A stretch of DNA of 64,000 bases from Tsukamurella sp. 1534 (GCF_000312385.1 NZ_HE997627.1:1071282-1135281); one strand, 5' to 3'; positions 46,430-56,358 are shown, counted from the stretch's first letter. The notes: a model not told the origin generated them from the sequence alone. Translations and numbers: made by a program.

Positions 46430-46810
46430 ATGGCAGACGGCGAACTGGCCCAGATCATCGACGCCGCACACGACGCGATCAAAGACCGCCCCACCATGGT
46501 CTCCAACGGCAACCCCCAGGAGGAACTCGCCAAAGCCTTCGACCGCCACGCAGACCGCCTCGACGCGGCTGCTGGAGGGTTACGTGACGTCGGCGATCAG
46601 AACAACCTGGGCCCGACAGTGGAAGGTGAAGCAGCTACATTCAATATCCGCCTTGGGGCTGTCGACCACGAACGATCATTGTCGAGAACATTCAAGGCGC
46701 AGGCCGCCGAGGCGAGGTCTATCGCCGCCGCGTACCGCGAGATCGGCCGACAAATCCTTCGCACCGAGGGCGCCAACGAGGCCAGCATCAACCGGCTGAT
46801 CGGCAGCTGA
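46430..46810 (+). CDS. EspC/WXG-like small helical protein
   Basis: 126 residues, all helix with no signal peptide. RHADRLDAAAGGLRDVG and a long C-terminal helix (RTFKAQAAEARSIAAAYREI) give the hairpin look of EspC/DUF2580 or WXG100-like ESX partners, although no W-x-G is present. AGGAG lies 7 bases before the ATG. Its stop overlaps the next ATG by one base (TGATG), coupling it to a DUF3558 lipoprotein. It is divergent from a WxG protein, so the three genes probably work together. Direct homology is not certain. Confidence 0.6.
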   Translation: MADGELAQIIDAAHDAIKDRPTMVSNGNPQEELAKAFDRHADRLDAAAGGLRDVGDQNNLGPTVEGEAATFNIRLGAVDHERSLSRTFKAQAAEARSIAAAYREIGRQILRTEGANEASINRLIGS

Positions 46811-47412
46811 TGCGCTCCCGCGCGCTCTCAATCACCACATCACTGGTGCTGATCACCTGTTCCTGCACCGTCACGAGCTGCGCAGTGAGCGTTCCCGGCG
46901 ACCCCACAGCCGCCGGTATACCTCGCACCTCCGCCAAACCACTGCCCTTCACCCCCACCATCAAGAACCGCACCAACGACCGCACCGACGGCACCACCTT
47001 CGAACCCTGCAGCGCCTACACCGACCCCGAACTCCAAGCCCTCGACATCAACCCCGCCACCATCACCGACGCAGCACAAATCGACTCCGCCAACTACCGC
47101 GGCTGCCACTGGCGAGCATTCGACTACACCTCCGCCCGCGGCGGCACTCAATACTCACAGATCGTCGGGCTGGAGATGCCCCTCGACCAGTACAAGAAGA
47201 AGATGAGCAGCAGAACCTGGCAACCCGACCGCACCGCACACGGCCGCACCATCGCCGTCGCCAGCGGATTCGACGACTGCGTCGTAGCATTCCGATCTGA
47301 TGAATCCATCGTCACCACCAACGCAGCGGCGACCACACCCTCCCCGGGCCTCACAGCCGAATGCGACCGCGCCATCGCCTTCGCATCGCTCGCCATCAGC
47401 AAAGCACCCTGA
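46810..47412 (+). CDS. DUF3558 lipoprotein
   Basis: 200 residues. The signal peptide is Ser/Thr-rich with several Cys; the best lipobox is VTSC (Cys24), with ITC and CSC nearby. The mature part has the DUF3558 look: F-x-PC (TFEPCSAYTDPELQAL), NYRGCHWRAF, DDCVVAF and AECDRAIAFASLA, four Cys likely forming two disulfides. DUF3558 lipoproteins are widespread in mycolic-acid bacteria and have no defined activity. It is coupled by a one-base overlap to the EspC-like gene. Confidence 0.8.
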   Translation: MRSRALSITTSLVLITCSCTVTSCAVSVPGDPTAAGIPRTSAKPLPFTPTIKNRTNDRTDGTTFEPCSAYTDPELQALDINPATITDAAQIDSANYRGCHWRAFDYTSARGGTQYSQIVGLEMPLDQYKKKMSSRTWQPDRTAHGRTIAVASGFDDCVVAFRSDESIVTTNAAATTPSPGLTAECDRAIAFASLAISKAP

Positions 47413-47482
47413 ACTCAGCCCACCCCATCGCATTCGCGGCAGGCCGGACGCGACGCGGTTCCCGTCCGTAGGGTGAGTGCCC

Positions 47483-48307
47483 ATGAGTGCATCGATCGCC
47501 ATGCCGAACCGCGACACCGTGCTGTGCATGTCGCTGTCCGGGCGCCCCAGCAACATCGGGACGCGGTTCCACAACTTCCTGTACCGCGAACTGAGCCTGG
47601 ACTACCTGTACAAGGCCTTCACCACCACCGATCTCCCGGCCGCCATCGGGGGCGTGCGCGCGCTCGGGATCCGCGGCTGCGCCGTCTCCATGCCCTTCAA
47701 GGAGGCGGTGATCGAACTGATCGACGTCATGGAGCCGTCGGCCGCGGCGATCGACTCCGTCAACACGATCGTCAACGTCGACGGGGTGCTGCACGCGTAC
47801 AACACCGACTACGCGGCGGTGGCGTCGCTGCTGGCGTCGAACGCCGTGGACCCGGGTCTGCCGGTGGCCGTGAACGGTTCGGGCGGGATGGCCAAGGCGG
47901 TCGTCGCCGCGCTGCGCGATCACGGCTGCACCGACGTGACCGTGGTGGCCCGCAATCCCGAGGCGGGACCGGCCCTCGCCGAGCAGTACGGCTTCCGGCA
48001 CTCGACCGCCGCGCCCGACGGTGCGCGGGTCCTCGTCAACGCCACCCCGGTGGGGATGGCGGGCGGGCCCGCCGCCGACGACCTGTCGTTCCCCGCCGCG
48101 CTGATCGAGGTGGCCGACACCGTCTTCGACGTCGTCGCGATGCCTCCCGAGACACCGCTGGTGCGAGCGGGGCGGGCCGCGGGCGCCACGGTGATCACCG
48201 GCGCCGAGGTCATCGCCCTGCAGGCCGCGGAGCAGTTCGCGCTCTACACCGGGGTCACGCCCGACGCCGATCTGGTGCGCCGGGCGTCGGAGTTCTCCCG
48301 CAGCTGA
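47483..48307 (+). CDS. shikimate 5-dehydrogenase family protein
   Basis: 274 residues. Catalytic Lys73 (MPFKEAV) and Asp109 (NTDY) are present, as is the dinucleotide-binding NGSGGMAKAVVAAL and the late NATPVGMAG. The substrate-binding start reads CMSLSGRPSNIGTRFHN instead of AroE's GxPIxHSxSP, so it belongs to the AroE-like/YdiB or SdhL side branch and may use shikimate, quinate or another hydroxy acid. AGGGTGAG precedes the ATG; a GTG at 47477 is the alternative. Its last base abuts the stop of the convergent helicase gene. Confidence 0.85.
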   Translation: MSASIAMPNRDTVLCMSLSGRPSNIGTRFHNFLYRELSLDYLYKAFTTTDLPAAIGGVRALGIRGCAVSMPFKEAVIELIDVMEPSAAAIDSVNTIVNVDGVLHAYNTDYAAVASLLASNAVDPGLPVAVNGSGGMAKAVVAALRDHGCTDVTVVARNPEAGPALAEQYGFRHSTAAPDGARVLVNATPVGMAGGPAADDLSFPAALIEVADTVFDVVAMPPETPLVRAGRAAGATVITGAEVIALQAAEQFALYTGVTPDADLVRRASEFSRS

Positions 48308-51300
48308 TCACTCGGTGTCGATGTCGAGGCCCACGGGTTCCCAGACCTCGACGTCCCCGTCGTCGGCGCGTTCCCCCACCGTGAGCGAGCGCTGCAGGGT
48401 GAGCGGGCGGACGCCGCGGCGGTCGAGCGCCCGCAGTACCACCGACATCGCGGCGTCGGCGTCGGTGGCGAACACGGATTCGCGGACGCGGACGAACTCC
48501 CAGCCGCACCGTCGCAGTTCCCGCTCGCGCTCGATGTCCGAGCGGGCCTGCTCGGGCGTGGACGCGAAATCGGCGCTGTCGCACTCGACGGCCAGCCGCG
48601 CGTCCTCGCCGGTGACGACCAGGTCGATGACGCGGTTGTTCACGGCGACCTTCGGATTGACGTGATAGCCCATGTCGCGCAGCCGCACGAACACCTGCTG
48701 CTCGAAGAGGTTGTCGAAGGGCTCGACCCGGCGGTCCGTGGGGACGTCGGCCGGCATGGGCTGTGCCACTTCGACATCGGCGCGGGTCACGTACCGGAGC
48801 ATCGAGGCGCGGAGGTCGTTCGGCCTGAGGTCCTCCTCGGTCACGGAGGCGAAGAGCCACAGCTGATCCCGGGCGCGCGAGGCGGCCACGTTGAACCGGC
48901 GCTGGAAGTCGCGCCCGGTGAGCGCACGGAACCGGTACTCGGGCGAGACCACCATGGACAGCATGATCACGTCACGCTCGTCGCCCTGGAAATCGGGCGG
49001 GGTGCCGACCCGGAGGCGGCGGGCGTCCCACTCGTCGGGATCGATCGACTCGCGCAGTCGGCGGTACAGCTCGTCCACCTGCCCCTGGCCCTGCAGTGCG
49101 ATGACGCCGAACGTACGGCCCGTGTACAGCGGGTCCTTGAAGCAGCGGATCAGCTGGTCGACGATGGCCTGCGCCTCGGTCGGGTTGCTGATCCGGGCGC
49201 CCTCGCCCTCGACGCGGCCCTGCGGCACCTGCGTCAGGTGCAACGGCGTCGGGCGGTCGGCACCGTAGTGGCGCACCGGGATCAGCGGCGCGTCCGAGTA
49301 GAACTGGCGCGAGCTGAAGTCGATGATCTCCGGCATGCAGCGGAAATGCTCGCGCAACCGCACGGTGTGCCCGAACCGGGTGCGCAGCAGGGTGAACAGG
49401 CTCGACCGCGGGGTCAGCGAGTCCCGCAGGTACGGCGGGATGTCGGAGAGCTGGGCGTCCAGCCGCGCGAACACGTCGTCGAGGTTGACGCCCGTGAACG
49501 ACGAGGGCGCACACTGGTTCTCGTCGCCCACCACGATCACCCGCGGCGCGAGCCACAGCAGGAACGAGCTGGTGATGTCGGCCTGGCTCGCCTCGTCGAC
49601 GATCACCACGTCGAAGGCGTTGGGCTCGGGCGAGATCGACGCGACCACCTGCGAGATCGGCATGATCCACGCCGGTACCGCGGACTGGGCCTGCCGCATC
49701 GCCTCGCGCGCGGCCACCCGGAACCGCTCCGCGTGCCGGCCGGACCCGCGGCCGATGGAGGCGACGTGGTCCCGGTACGCGTGCAGGGCCTGGATCTCGT
49801 CGAAGGTCATGCGGCGCAGGCACTGCCGCCACGCGCTCGCGGTGGCGATACGGGTCGTGTAGTGCGCCACGTCCTGCTCCGCGGCGAGCAGATCGGCCTC
49901 GACCTGGGCGTCGTCGTCCGGATGGACGCGGGCCGCGGCCCACATGACGGCGCGGCGCCAGGACCAGGCGGCGCCCAGCTCGGGCACCCGCTCGTCCCAG
50001 GCGGGGTCGTCGGCGGTGCGGGCCAGCTGATCGAACAGGGTCGGCGCCTTGGTGCGCAGGCGCAGCGCGAGCAGGTCCAGCGCTCCGCGATCGTCGCGGT
50101 CGGACCGGGCGCTCTCCCAGGCGCGCCGCGCGTCGCGGATCGGGCCGAACCGGTACTGGCGCAGGGCCGCGACCATCGCGTCACCCTCGGGCGACGGTCC
50201 GCGTTCGACGATCTCCTGCACGCGCACGCGCACCGCATCGAGGCGGCTGTGGGCTTCCCGCGCCCCGGCCGCAGCCGAGATGGCGACGACCTGCCGCGCG
50301 ACGCGGTCGGTCTCCTCGAGGTCCTTGGGGCGCGGCGCCTGCGAGGAGACCCGCTGCATGTCCGCGACGAGGCGGTCGCGCTCGGTGACCAGCCGGGTCA
50401 CGGTGCGCGCACGGAGCAACTGGTCGCCCGCCTGGCTGAGCCGCTCGGAGCGGCTGCGGGAGGCCACCGCCCCGGTCGGATCCGTCTGCGGGGCTTCGAG
50501 TCCGAGGGCCCGCAGCACATCGCCGATCCGGCCGATGGTGTCCTCGATCAGGAGGTGGTCGGCGGCGGCGCGCAGGTGCGCCGCGCCGGCGCCCGCCTCG
50601 CCGTCGACCACGATGCCGAGGCCCGTCTCCTCGAACTGCTTCTGCTCCGGCTTGCGGAAACGCTTCTTCGGCTCGTTGCCGTCCTCCAGGTACTTCGCGT
50701 ACTGGTCGATCGCGGCACGATCGTTGGCGTCGGGGGTGTCACTGAGCTCCACCGCGGTGCCGCCGAGTGCGTCGTCGGTGTCCCGGGCACGCGTGAGCTG
50801 CTCCTCCATGCCGACCAGCCGCGACGCGAGGTGCGCGCGATCGCCGATCAGCATGTCCTCCGCGAGGATCTGCGCGGACGGCGGGAACCGGCGGACGCGG
50901 TCGACGAGCTCGCTGATCACGTCGGCGCGCGCCCGGATCACCGAGAGCTGATCGGCGTCGATGCCGCCCAGGATGTGCGCCAGCGCGCCGCCCGCCACAG
51001 CGGAGTCGTTGAGCGGCGAGTCCACGAGCACGGCGCACAGCCGCTCGAGCTCGTCGACGTCGGGCACCTCCTCCGACAGGTCGGGCAGGCTGTGCGCGAG
51101 CCGCCGGGAGAACACGTCGTCGTTGCGGCGCAACAGCGCGAGCAGACGGTCGAACTCGCGGGTGTCGAGGGGCGGGACCGCACCGTCGACGGGGCCCGGC
51201 AGCCAGGAGTAGCGGTCGGCGTCCCGTCGGACCCGGGCGACGATCGCGGCGGGCTTGCCGGAGTACGCGGACGAGAGCCAGTCGGACTCCTCGGTCTCGG

Positions 51301-52543
51301 CGGTCCGCAGCGCCCACACCTCGCGGAGCAGATCCTCGCGGCGGGCGATCGCGCGGTCGCGCTTGGCGCGCAGGTCCCGCAGCTCGGCGTCGGCGAGTGC
51401 CTCGGAGTACGTGGACTTGCGGGTGGCGATCTCGGTGACCGACGCTGCGAGGGAGGCGGATCCGTCCTTGGTGACGTCGGTGACGGCCACCACCAGCTGG
51501 CGCAGCTCGGGCGGCAGCTTCTCCTCCAGCACGGCCAGCGCCTGCGCCTTCTCCGACACCACGAGCACGCGCTGCCCCTTGGCGAGCAGCGCGGCGAGGA
51601 GATTCGCGATGGTGTGGGTCTTGCCCGTTCCGGGCGGGCCCTCGACCACGACGCCGGTGTCGGAACCCATGTGCGCGAGGATGTCCCGCTGCTCGACATT
51701 GGACGGCAGCACGTAGTACGCCTCGTCGAGCAGTTCCTCGGGGCTGATCGCGCCCGAGTCGACGAGCAGCTTGAGCCGCTCCTCGGTGCTCACGGCCTCC
51801 ACCAGTTGTGCCAGCCCCACGGGGACCGGCCGCTCGGGATCGGAGACGTCGGCCTTCATGGCGTCGTAGAAGTTCAGCAGCGGCGCCGATCCGCGGGTGC
51901 GCAGCACGAGCGCGGGGGCGAAATCGATGCTCGCTCCCCCGTCCCTGGACGTCGAACCCAGCCATTTCTCGGTGAACTCCCGCGCGGCGGGGTCGAGAAC
52001 GGTCCGAGTGGTCTCACGCAGCTCGGACTGCAGCGCGGCGGACCCCGACAGGTCGAACGACGGCAGGCCCGCCAGCAACAGCGAATCCTCCACGCGGGGG
52101 ACGGAATCGCGGGGCAGCACGATCCGCAGCCGCCTACCGCGACGGTCGCGTTCCAGCAGCACGGGCTGCGTGAGCAGGTGCGCGCGCACGCCGACGTCGC
52201 CGTCGCGGGCGGTGAGCAGCCCGGAGGCGAGCACGAGCTCGACCGACTCGGGGTGGTCGTTGAGCTCGTCGTAGACGCGCAGCAGCCGGGCGTACGGCGA
52301 ATCGGTCTCCGCATCGCGCGGCACGGTGAAGATCGTGGCGCCGGGCCGGGCGTCGGCGTCCCAGTCCTCGGTGAGCGCACCGTCGCCGGTGAGGGGCAGC
52401 ACGGCGAGGTGGTCGTCGAGGTCGCGCGCGAGCACCGAGCGGGACCGGATCAGCTCGTCCAGGTAACGCAGGAGGCGGACCACCCGGTCGCGACGGCCGG
52501 GGACCCCGTCGACGGGCTCGCCCTGCTCACCTGCGGCGGTCAT
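48308..52543 (-). CDS. SF1 (Upf1-like) helicase fused to Vsr/DUF559-type nuclease
   Basis: 1411 residues. Walker A GPPGTGKT (302-309), Walker B VIVDEASQAD (about 978), motif III VVGDENQCAPSS, motif IV REHFRCMPEII, motif V PDFQGDERDVIML, motif VI FNVAASRARDQLW: a complete SF1B engine with a long helical insertion (about 400-950). The C-terminal domain (about 1275-1370) has VIDLVV ... LAVECDSADF ... RRCGWEFVRVR, the D...ExD pattern of Vsr/DUF559 PD-(D/E)xK nucleases. The N-terminal 250 residues are unassigned. Helicase-Vsr fusions such as Hhe are antiphage proteins, so defence is the leading guess. GAGGAG precedes the ATG. Neighbours are housekeeping genes. Confidence 0.82.
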   Translation of the reverse strand: MTAAGEQGEPVDGVPGRRDRVVRLLRYLDELIRSRSVLARDLDDHLAVLPLTGDGALTEDWDADARPGATIFTVPRDAETDSPYARLLRVYDELNDHPESVELVLASGLLTARDGDVGVRAHLLTQPVLLERDRRGRRLRIVLPRDSVPRVEDSLLLAGLPSFDLSGSAALQSELRETTRTVLDPAAREFTEKWLGSTSRDGGASIDFAPALVLRTRGSAPLLNFYDAMKADVSDPERPVPVGLAQLVEAVSTEERLKLLVDSGAISPEELLDEAYYVLPSNVEQRDILAHMGSDTGVVVEGPPGTGKTHTIANLLAALLAKGQRVLVVSEKAQALAVLEEKLPPELRQLVVAVTDVTKDGSASLAASVTEIATRKSTYSEALADAELRDLRAKRDRAIARREDLLREVWALRTAETEESDWLSSAYSGKPAAIVARVRRDADRYSWLPGPVDGAVPPLDTREFDRLLALLRRNDDVFSRRLAHSLPDLSEEVPDVDELERLCAVLVDSPLNDSAVAGGALAHILGGIDADQLSVIRARADVISELVDRVRRFPPSAQILAEDMLIGDRAHLASRLVGMEEQLTRARDTDDALGGTAVELSDTPDANDRAAIDQYAKYLEDGNEPKKRFRKPEQKQFEETGLGIVVDGEAGAGAAHLRAAADHLLIEDTIGRIGDVLRALGLEAPQTDPTGAVASRSRSERLSQAGDQLLRARTVTRLVTERDRLVADMQRVSSQAPRPKDLEETDRVARQVVAISAAAGAREAHSRLDAVRVRVQEIVERGPSPEGDAMVAALRQYRFGPIRDARRAWESARSDRDDRGALDLLALRLRTKAPTLFDQLARTADDPAWDERVPELGAAWSWRRAVMWAAARVHPDDDAQVEADLLAAEQDVAHYTTRIATASAWRQCLRRMTFDEIQALHAYRDHVASIGRGSGRHAERFRVAAREAMRQAQSAVPAWIMPISQVVASISPEPNAFDVVIVDEASQADITSSFLLWLAPRVIVVGDENQCAPSSFTGVNLDDVFARLDAQLSDIPPYLRDSLTPRSSLFTLLRTRFGHTVRLREHFRCMPEIIDFSSRQFYSDAPLIPVRHYGADRPTPLHLTQVPQGRVEGEGARISNPTEAQAIVDQLIRCFKDPLYTGRTFGVIALQGQGQVDELYRRLRESIDPDEWDARRLRVGTPPDFQGDERDVIMLSMVVSPEYRFRALTGRDFQRRFNVAASRARDQLWLFASVTEEDLRPNDLRASMLRYVTRADVEVAQPMPADVPTDRRVEPFDNLFEQQVFVRLRDMGYHVNPKVAVNNRVIDLVVTGEDARLAVECDSADFASTPEQARSDIERERELRRCGWEFVRVRESVFATDADAAMSVVLRALDRRGVRPLTLQRSLTVGERADDGDVEVWEPVGLDIDTE

Positions 52544-52650
52544 GTGCTCCTCGAGTCTGTCGGGTCGGCGCCTGCCGACGCTGGGTGCGGACCGGTCGGA
52601 CTACACCTTGACTAGAGGTTAATGCATGCGTGCGGGCCCCCGACAGTTCG

Positions 52651-54459
52651 TCACCGCTTCCTGCCGGCCCGGAATCGCTGCTTGCCGCTGGACGGCCGTC
52701 CCGCGGGCGCACCGGTATCCGGCTCCAGGTTGATCAGCTGTCCGGAGATCCGGGTGCGCTCCAGCGCATCGAACACGTCGCGGGGCAGATCGTCCGGGAG
52801 CTCGACGATGCTGTGGTCCGGCCGGATGCTGATATGCCCGAAATCGCTGCGCCGGAGACCGCCCTCGTTGGCGATCGCACCCACGATCTGCGACGGGGTG
52901 GCGCGCTGGCGCTTGCCGACGGCGATGCGGTACGGCGCCATGGGGCGCCCCGTCTTCCGGTGCACCGACGGTTCGCGGTCCTCCCGGTCGCGCCGGCCCC
53001 GGCCGCGGTCGCCGAAGTCCTTGCCGTCGCGGTCGCGCCGGTCGCGGCTGTTGCGCTCGCGCTCCGGCGGATCCGGCTTGAGGAGGAAGGAGGCGCCGTC
53101 GCGCGACTGCAGCGCGAGGGCCGCGGCCACGTCCACGAGCGGCACGTCGTTGGCGCCCACGTAGTCCTCGATGAGCCGCCGGAACATCTGCAGGTGATCG
53201 TTGCTGAGGTTCTCCGTGATGGACTCGCCGAACTTCTCGACCCGGTGGGCGTTGACGTCCTCGACCGAGGGCAGGCCGATCTCCGCGAGCGGCTGGCGGG
53301 TGGCCTTCTCGATGGCGCGCAGCAGGTGCCGCTCGCGCGGCGTCACGAACAGCAGAGCGTCGCCCTTGCGGCCGGCGCGGCCCGTGCGGCCGATGCGGTG
53401 CACGTACGACTCGGTGTCGTGCGGGATGTCGTAGTTCACGACGTGGCTGATCCGCTCCACGTCGAGCCCGCGGGCGGCGACGTCGGTCGCGACCAGGATG
53501 TCGACCTTGCCGTCCTTGAGCTGGCCGATCGTGCGCTCGCGCTGCGCCTGCACGATGTCGCCGTTGATCGCGGCGGCGGCGTGCCCGCGGGCGCGCAGCT
53601 TCTCGGCGAGCTCCTCGGTGGCCGACTTCGTGCGGACGAAGATGATCATCCCGTCGAACTCCTCCACCTCGAGGAGGCGGGTGAGGGCGTCGAGCTTGCG
53701 CTGGTGAGCCACCTGCAGATAGCGCTGCGTGATGTTCGAGGCGGTCGCGGTCTTGGCCTTGACGGTGACCTCGACCGGATCGTGCAGGTACTTCTTGGAG
53801 ATCTTGCGGATCGCGGGCGGCATCGTCGCGGAGAACAGCGCGACCTGCTTGAACTCCGGGGTGTCGGCGAGGATCCGCTCGACGTCCTCCTGGAAGCCCA
53901 TGGTGAGCATCTCGTCCGCCTCGTCGAGCACGAGGAACTCGAGCTCGGACAGGTCGAGCGTGCCCTTCTCCAGGTGGTCGATGACGCGGCCCGGCGTGCC
54001 GACGATGATCTGCGCGCCGCGGCGCAGCCCGGACAGCTGGACGCCGTAGCTCTGGCCGCCGTAGATCGGCAGCACGGTGACGTTCGGCATGTGCACGGCG
54101 TACTTGCCGAACGCCTCGGAGACCTGCAACGCCAGCTCGCGGGTGGGCGCGAGGACGAGGGCCTGCGGCTTGCGGCTGCCCCCGTCGATCTTGGAGAGCA
54201 CCGGCACGGCGAATGCGGCGGTCTTGCCGGTGCCGGTCTGCGCGAGGCCCACCACGTCGCTCCCGGAGAGCAGGGGCGGGATGGTCGCGGCCTGGATCGG
54301 CGACGGGTTCTCGTAGCCCACCTCGGCGAGGGCGCGCAGCACCTTCTCGTCGATGCCGAGATCGAGGAAGGTCACGGGTTCGGGGTTCTCTTGACCGGCC
54401 TGCTCGTCGGGGGTGACGGCGGCGGGGGCGGTGCGTTCGGCACCGAAATCTTCAGACAT
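52651..54459 (-). CDS. deaD: DEAD-box ATP-dependent RNA helicase
   Basis: 602 residues. Q motif (NPSPIQAATIP), Walker A AQTGTGKT, PTRELALQV, VGTPGRV, DEADEML, SAT (LFSATMP), and C-terminal motifs IIFVRTK, ATDVAARGLDV, HRIGRTGRAG. After the core come an Arg/Asp/Glu-rich linker (RDRRDRDGKDFGDRGRG) and a DbpA-type RNA-binding domain (about 505-580), then a basic tail. This is the DeaD/CsdA type that helps ribosome assembly and RNA decay, especially in the cold. It lies 107 bases upstream of the helicase-nuclease gene on the same strand. Confidence 0.93.
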   Translation of the reverse strand: MSEDFGAERTAPAAVTPDEQAGQENPEPVTFLDLGIDEKVLRALAEVGYENPSPIQAATIPPLLSGSDVVGLAQTGTGKTAAFAVPVLSKIDGGSRKPQALVLAPTRELALQVSEAFGKYAVHMPNVTVLPIYGGQSYGVQLSGLRRGAQIIVGTPGRVIDHLEKGTLDLSELEFLVLDEADEMLTMGFQEDVERILADTPEFKQVALFSATMPPAIRKISKKYLHDPVEVTVKAKTATASNITQRYLQVAHQRKLDALTRLLEVEEFDGMIIFVRTKSATEELAEKLRARGHAAAAINGDIVQAQRERTIGQLKDGKVDILVATDVAARGLDVERISHVVNYDIPHDTESYVHRIGRTGRAGRKGDALLFVTPRERHLLRAIEKATRQPLAEIGLPSVEDVNAHRVEKFGESITENLSNDHLQMFRRLIEDYVGANDVPLVDVAAALALQSRDGASFLLKPDPPERERNSRDRRDRDGKDFGDRGRGRRDREDREPSVHRKTGRPMAPYRIAVGKRQRATPSQIVGAIANEGGLRRSDFGHISIRPDHSIVELPDDLPRDVFDALERTRISGQLINLEPDTGAPAGRPSSGKQRFRAGRKR

Positions 54460-54565
54460 TGTTTCCCCAGCATATGCGGTCTATGCCACGCACGCGAAAC
54501 ACTATCGGATTCGGACATCCTCCGATAGGTTGTGGGCAGTCCACTATCTGCACCAGGAGAAGAAC

Positions 54566-56341
54566 TTGCGCATCGAGGCCACGGAACCGACCCGGACCCA
54601 CGCACCGTCCGACAACCTGACCACCAGGGTCCGCACCCTGGCCGATTCGGCACCGTCGACGGAACTGTTCCTCCGCCCCTCCGGCTCCGGCTGGTCCCCC
54701 GTCACGGCCGCCCAGTTCAACGAGCAGATCACCGCGGCCGGCAAGGGGCTGATCGCGCGCGGCGTCGAGGCCGGCACCCGCATCGCGATCATGAGCCCGA
54801 CACGCTACGAGTGGGCGCTCCTCGACTACGCGAACTGGTCCGTCGGCGGTTCGACGGTGGCGGTGTACGAGTCGAACTCGGCGGCGCAGGTCGAGCACAT
54901 CCTCACCGATTCCGCGTCGATCGCCCTCATCACCGACACCCGCGCGACCGCCGACCGGATCGCGGACGGCGTGCCCGCGGGCACGCAGGTCTGGGTCATC
55001 GAGGAGGGGCTGATCGACGCGCTCACCGCGGAGGGTGCCGCCGTCACCGGCGAGGACTACCTCGCGCGCGCCACCGCCGTCGACGCCAAGGCGGAGGCGA
55101 CGCTCGTCTACACCTCCGGCACCACCGGGAAGCCGAAGGGCGTCGTGCTCACCCACGACAACCTGCTCAGCGAGTACGACGCGATCCACGAGGGCCTGGA
55201 CAAGATGGCCGGGCAGAACGCCAGCACGGTGATGTTCCTGCCGCTGGCGCACATCTTCGCCCGCGCGATCTCGGTGGCGGCCGTCCAGCACTCGATCCGG
55301 GTGGCGCACACGGCGGACCTGTCGAACCTGACGGGCCTGTTCGGCGAGCTCAAGCCCACCTACATCCTCAGCGTGCCGCGCGTGTTCGAGAAGGTCTACA
55401 ACACGATGAGCGCCAAGGCGGAGGAGGGCGGCAAGGGCAAGATCTTCGGCGCCGCCGTGGACACCGCGATCGAGTTCAGCAAGGCCCGGGACGCCGGCGG
55501 CGCCGGTCTGGTGCTCAAGCTCAAGCACACGCTGTTCGACAAGCTCGTCTACTCGAAGCTGCGGGAGGCGCTGGGCGGCAACTGCACGTGCGCCGTCTCC
55601 GGCGGCGCGCCCCTGGGCGCCCGGCTCGGCCACTTCTTCCGCGGCGCCGGCGTCACGGTGTACGAGGGCTACGGCCTCTCCGAGACCAGCGCGGCCATCA
55701 CCTGCAACACCCCGACCGAGCAGCGGATCGGCACCGTCGGCCGCCCGGTCCCCGGCAACGAGGTGGCGATCGCGGACGACGGCGAGATCCTGCTGCGCGG
55801 CCCCGTCGTGTTCGGCGGCTACTGGGGCCTGCCCGAGGCGAACGCGGAGGCCCTGCAGGACGGCTGGTTCCACACCGGCGACCTGGGCTCGCTGGACGCG
55901 GACGGCTACCTCTCGATCACCGGCCGCAAGAAGGAGATCCTGGTGACGGCCGCCGGCAAGAACGTGGCGCCGGCGCAGACCGAGGACGCGCTGCGCCAGC
56001 ACCCGCTGGTGTCCCAGGCGATGCTCGTGGGCGATAAGCAGCCGTTCGTCGGCGCGCTGATCACCCTCGACCCCGAGGCACTGCCGGGCTGGCTGTCCTC
56101 GCACGGCCTGCCGGAGATGTCGATCAAGGACGCCGCGGCGAACGAGACGCTGCAGGCCGAGATCAGCTCCGCCGTGGCCACCGCGAACTCCCTGGTGTCC
56201 AAGGCCGAGCAGATCAAGAAGTGGCGCGTGCTGGACACCGACTTCACCATCGAGGGCGGCGAGCTGACGCCGACGCTCAAGGTGAAGCGGAACGTCGTGA
56301 TGGACAAGCACGCCGATCAGGTGGCCGCCATCTACGGCTGA
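54566..56341 (+). CDS. long-chain fatty acid-CoA ligase (FadD15-like)
   Basis: 591 residues from TTG with AGGAG 6 bases upstream. AMP-binding motifs are LVYTSGTTGKPKG (P-loop), YEGYGLSETSA and GWFHTGDLGSLDADGYL, followed by GRKKEILVTAAGKNVAP. The C-terminal Lys region ends TPTLKVKRNVV. This long form with GAPLGARLGHFFRGAG resembles mycobacterial FadD15 and activates long-chain fatty acids as acyl-CoA. It reads away from deaD; the 106-base gap contains TAGGTT, a possible -10 with a leader of about 30 bases. Confidence 0.92.
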   Translation: MRIEATEPTRTHAPSDNLTTRVRTLADSAPSTELFLRPSGSGWSPVTAAQFNEQITAAGKGLIARGVEAGTRIAIMSPTRYEWALLDYANWSVGGSTVAVYESNSAAQVEHILTDSASIALITDTRATADRIADGVPAGTQVWVIEEGLIDALTAEGAAVTGEDYLARATAVDAKAEATLVYTSGTTGKPKGVVLTHDNLLSEYDAIHEGLDKMAGQNASTVMFLPLAHIFARAISVAAVQHSIRVAHTADLSNLTGLFGELKPTYILSVPRVFEKVYNTMSAKAEEGGKGKIFGAAVDTAIEFSKARDAGGAGLVLKLKHTLFDKLVYSKLREALGGNCTCAVSGGAPLGARLGHFFRGAGVTVYEGYGLSETSAAITCNTPTEQRIGTVGRPVPGNEVAIADDGEILLRGPVVFGGYWGLPEANAEALQDGWFHTGDLGSLDADGYLSITGRKKEILVTAAGKNVAPAQTEDALRQHPLVSQAMLVGDKQPFVGALITLDPEALPGWLSSHGLPEMSIKDAAANETLQAEISSAVATANSLVSKAEQIKKWRVLDTDFTIEGGELTPTLKVKRNVVMDKHADQVAAIYG

Positions 56342-56358
56342 CCCCGCGGAACGCGAAC

